Source: Streptosporangium carneum
GTDB taxonomy: Bacteria > Actinomycetota > Actinomycetes > Streptosporangiales > Streptosporangiaceae
Direction of reading: 5' to 3'
NCBI RefSeq assembly: GCF_027922005.1
Contig: NZ_BSEV01000005.1
Span: 62,001 to 126,000 of the forward strand
Length of the DNA: 64,000 bases
This document shows, piece after piece, positions 58,072-64,000 of the stretch (positions are counted from its first letter, which is position 1; every line of letters starts with the position of its first letter). The position numbers and the translations under genes were made by a program. The notes under the pieces are model-generated. The model searched no databases, had not been told where the DNA came from, and worked only from the letters and a program-made list of their open reading frames with translations.

Positions 58072-59055
58072 TCACGCCAGCAGGCCGACCAGGGCCTCGC
58101 CGCGGTCGGTCGTCCGCACGCGCACGTGGCGGCCGTGACGTTCGCGGTGCAGCAGGCCCGCGGCCTCGAGCTGGGAACAGTGGTAGGTGGCGGCGGCCGG
58201 GGTGGAACGCAGCAGGGAGGCGATCTCGCTCATGGTGAGCGACGCCCCGGCCACCCTCAGGATGGTGGCCCTGGCCTTTCCCAGCGTGAGGACGAGCGGA
58301 TCGGAGGCCTTCACGTCGCCCGTGCCGCCCTCCCACAGTAGGCCGAGGGCGGGGAGCGGGTAGCCGATCCATGTCGTGTCGGGGTGGTCGAAGGCGAAGA
58401 TGCTGGCGCCGCTGCCGGACACGATCGGCACCAGGGCGAGCCGCCTGCCGTTCAGGTCGAACCGCTTGGCCTGCTGGTCGGGCAGGCCGAGTGTGGTGCC
58501 GGAGAACCGGAAACGCGGGCTGAGGTCGGTCAGCACCGTCTCCAGGCGGTTGGCCACCGCGGCGGCCCCCACCCTTTCCCTCTCACGCTTCAACAGGCTG
58601 TCCGCGCGCTGCCAGACCGGCCTGAACTCCTGCCACAGGACGCGCATGAGGTGCGAGTACGCCTGGATCCACGCGCGGGGCCGTTCGACGACGGACCGCC
58701 ACTGGGCGGGCACCGCCGGAGGGAACTCCGCTTCGAGCTCGGAGAGCAGGGTGTCGGGGGAGAGGTCGGCCAGCCGCTCCAGGTGGGTGTCGGCGTCGAC
58801 CTCCGACATGGACACCGTGGGGCTCACACAGTCGGGGATGACGGAGAACTGCGGGGCGAACAACGGGCGCAGCACCTCGGGGGTGTTGCGCGGGGCCGCG
58901 GCCACGACCGCCTGCCGCCAGTGCCGGGGAATCCCGTGGGGTCGGCCGCCCATGGTGCCCGCCGTCAGCGACAGGAGCGTCGCCCCCGGGTGGAGCACGA
59001 CCGAGACCCTGACGTCGTCCAGGCGCCCAAGCTGGAGTTCGGAAAAGCCCTGCAT
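58072..59055 (-). CDS. ArsR-type winged-helix regulator with large N-terminal domain (DUF5937-like)
   Basis: 327 aa. The C-terminal ~85 residues are the ArsR winged helix: LTLGKARATILRVAGASLTM start, LLRSTPAAATYHCSQLEAAGLLHRERHGRHV recognition helix and wing. The N-terminal ~230 residues (AWIQAYSHLMRVLWQEFRPVW and similar) are a helical sensor-like domain found in actinobacterial DUF5937 proteins. Start at ATG 59055 with GGGAGA 6 nt upstream. An AT-rich palindrome ~95 bp upstream is the likely operator, between this gene and a tiny plus-strand ORF. Confidence 0.8.
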   Translation of the reverse strand: MQGFSELQLGRLDDVRVSVVLHPGATLLSLTAGTMGGRPHGIPRHWRQAVVAAAPRNTPEVLRPLFAPQFSVIPDCVSPTVSMSEVDADTHLERLADLSPDTLLSELEAEFPPAVPAQWRSVVERPRAWIQAYSHLMRVLWQEFRPVWQRADSLLKRERERVGAAAVANRLETVLTDLSPRFRFSGTTLGLPDQQAKRFDLNGRRLALVPIVSGSGASIFAFDHPDTTWIGYPLPALGLLWEGGTGDVKASDPLVLTLGKARATILRVAGASLTMSEIASLLRSTPAAATYHCSQLEAAGLLHRERHGRHVRVRTTDRGEALVGLLA

Positions 59056-59147
59056 GATCCATCTCCCGTGCCTCAGCAGTGGGAGTTCTGCTCCCACCGG
59101 AACGCCATGCTTTGTCCCGCTTCCCCGAAAGCGCTCATCTTTTAAGG

Positions 59148-59161
59148 ATCATTTTAATGAT
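59148..59161. promoter_or_regulatory. AT-rich palindrome upstream of the ArsR-type gene
   Basis: ATCATT-TT-AATGAT, perfect 6-bp arms, in a stretch markedly richer in A/T than anything nearby. It is positioned between the regulator gene and the 27-codon plus-strand ORF. No other gene was found in 59056-59253. Confidence 0.6.
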
Positions 59162-59253
59162 TGTGGTCGGTTTTTCGGTTCGCGATGCTCTTCCCGTAAG
59201 ACCGAAACGGGGGCGGTCCCGTTCGGTGTGGACATCTGGGACAGGAGGCGGCC

Positions 59254-59337
59254 ATGCGTTCCACGGGGGTACGCGTGATTCCGGGCTCGGCGACGGTTGG
59301 GCTCTTCATCGAGCCTGAGAACCGCGAGTACTGCTGA
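59254..59337 (+). CDS. Possible 27-codon peptide
   Basis: ATG at 59254 follows ACAGGAGGCGGCC, an almost ideal ribosome-binding site at 5-nt spacing; the frame ends TGC TGA at 59337. The peptide begins MRSTGVRVIPGSATVG and ends EPENREYC, a C-terminal Cys preceded by Tyr. No downstream plus-strand gene exists, so it would be a monocistronic small peptide or a leader of an untranslated RNA. It shares an upstream region and a palindrome with the ArsR-type regulator. I know of no homolog. Confidence 0.38.
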   Translation: MRSTGVRVIPGSATVGLFIEPENREYC

Positions 59338-59383
59338 ACGAAGGGCGGCTCCATCTGTTGAGAGCCCTCTGACCCATGCCGAA

Positions 59384-59441
59384 GGACAGGGCGGCTCGCT
59401 GCGCCTCCGCGGGCACGCGGAGGAGAGCGGCCGCCCTGTCC
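59384..59441. terminator. Two-stem terminator at the end of the helicase gene
   Basis: Outer stem GGACAGGGCGGC (59384-59395) with GCCGCCCTGTCC (59430-59441), perfect 12 bp; inner stem CCTCCGC (59404-59410) with GCGGAGG (59417-59423). It begins 15 nt after the helicase stop codon on the minus strand. Confidence 0.75.
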
Positions 59442-59456
59442 GCTGCCGTCTCCCGG

Positions 59457-64000
<4,544 letters not shown>

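Noticed and set aside
57609..58341. Several overlapping small ORFs in the gap with the long inverted repeat
   Set aside because: They translate the repeat arms in all frames (Pro/Arg/Thr-rich) and have no ribosome-binding sites; the element is better read as non-coding.

Overview
The window is very GC-rich, densely coded actinobacterial DNA. BTAD (SARP/AfsR-type) regulators, ROK and TetR regulators, mycothiol-type DinB relatives, GTG/TTG starts and ATGA-coupled operons all fit a filamentous actinomycete, probably of the Streptosporangiaceae (Nonomuraea/Streptosporangium-like). The genus is an inference. No rRNA, tRNA, CRISPR array or transposase gene was found.

Layout. (1) 1-2640: the end of an operon with a partial class I methyltransferase, a kynurenine 3-monooxygenase and a DUF6875-like protein, closed by a terminator. 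(2) 2715-10223: a compact locus with two paralogous 58-59 aa cysteine-rich peptides, a MauE-like membrane protein, a thioredoxin-fold protein, an S26 signal peptidase, an ABC exporter and an AfsR-type regulator. Three transcription units of this locus carry the same promoter-proximal element at nearly the same distance from their start codons. This is the best candidate for an undescribed system: export, cleavage and disulfide chemistry of a small Cys-rich peptide. (3) 10463-17264: amino-sugar/murein recycling, with a GH3 NagZ-type hexosaminidase, a sugar ABC importer, a ROK regulator and a VanX-type D-Ala-D-Ala dipeptidase. (4) 17321-22475: a second AfsR-type regulator, a FAD monooxygenase and a TetR regulator. 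(5) 22738-44994: an NRPS cluster in two divergent operons. The minus operon has a C-A-T-C-A-T NRPS (module 1 reads as Gly), MbtH, a tiny ORF, an ACP, a free condensation protein and a dimethylformamidase-beta-like protein. The plus operon has an acyl-AMP ligase, a free condensation protein, a PCP, a complete E1alpha/E1beta/E2 2-oxoacid dehydrogenase set and a C-A(Asp)-T-TE-MFS fusion whose TE nucleophile is Cys. (6) 45405-64000: mixed accessory and housekeeping genes: GNAT, ABC exporter, DUF6882, a broken GNAT gene, a DGPF-protein/ECF42 sigma pair, DinB-like, HxlR with an imine-reductase-like dehydrogenase, SDR with TetR, a DJ-1/PfpI protein, a FOXRED2-like flavoprotein, an ArsR-type regulator beside a 27-codon ORF, and an Lhr-type helicase cut by the window end.

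How the parts fit. In the NRPS cluster the ligase or the dehydrogenase complex probably supplies an acyl starter on a free carrier protein, free and embedded C domains join it to Gly, a second residue (pocket suggests basic) and Asp, and the TE-MFS protein releases and exports the product. Specificities were read by eye against the GrsA pocket positions and are predictions.
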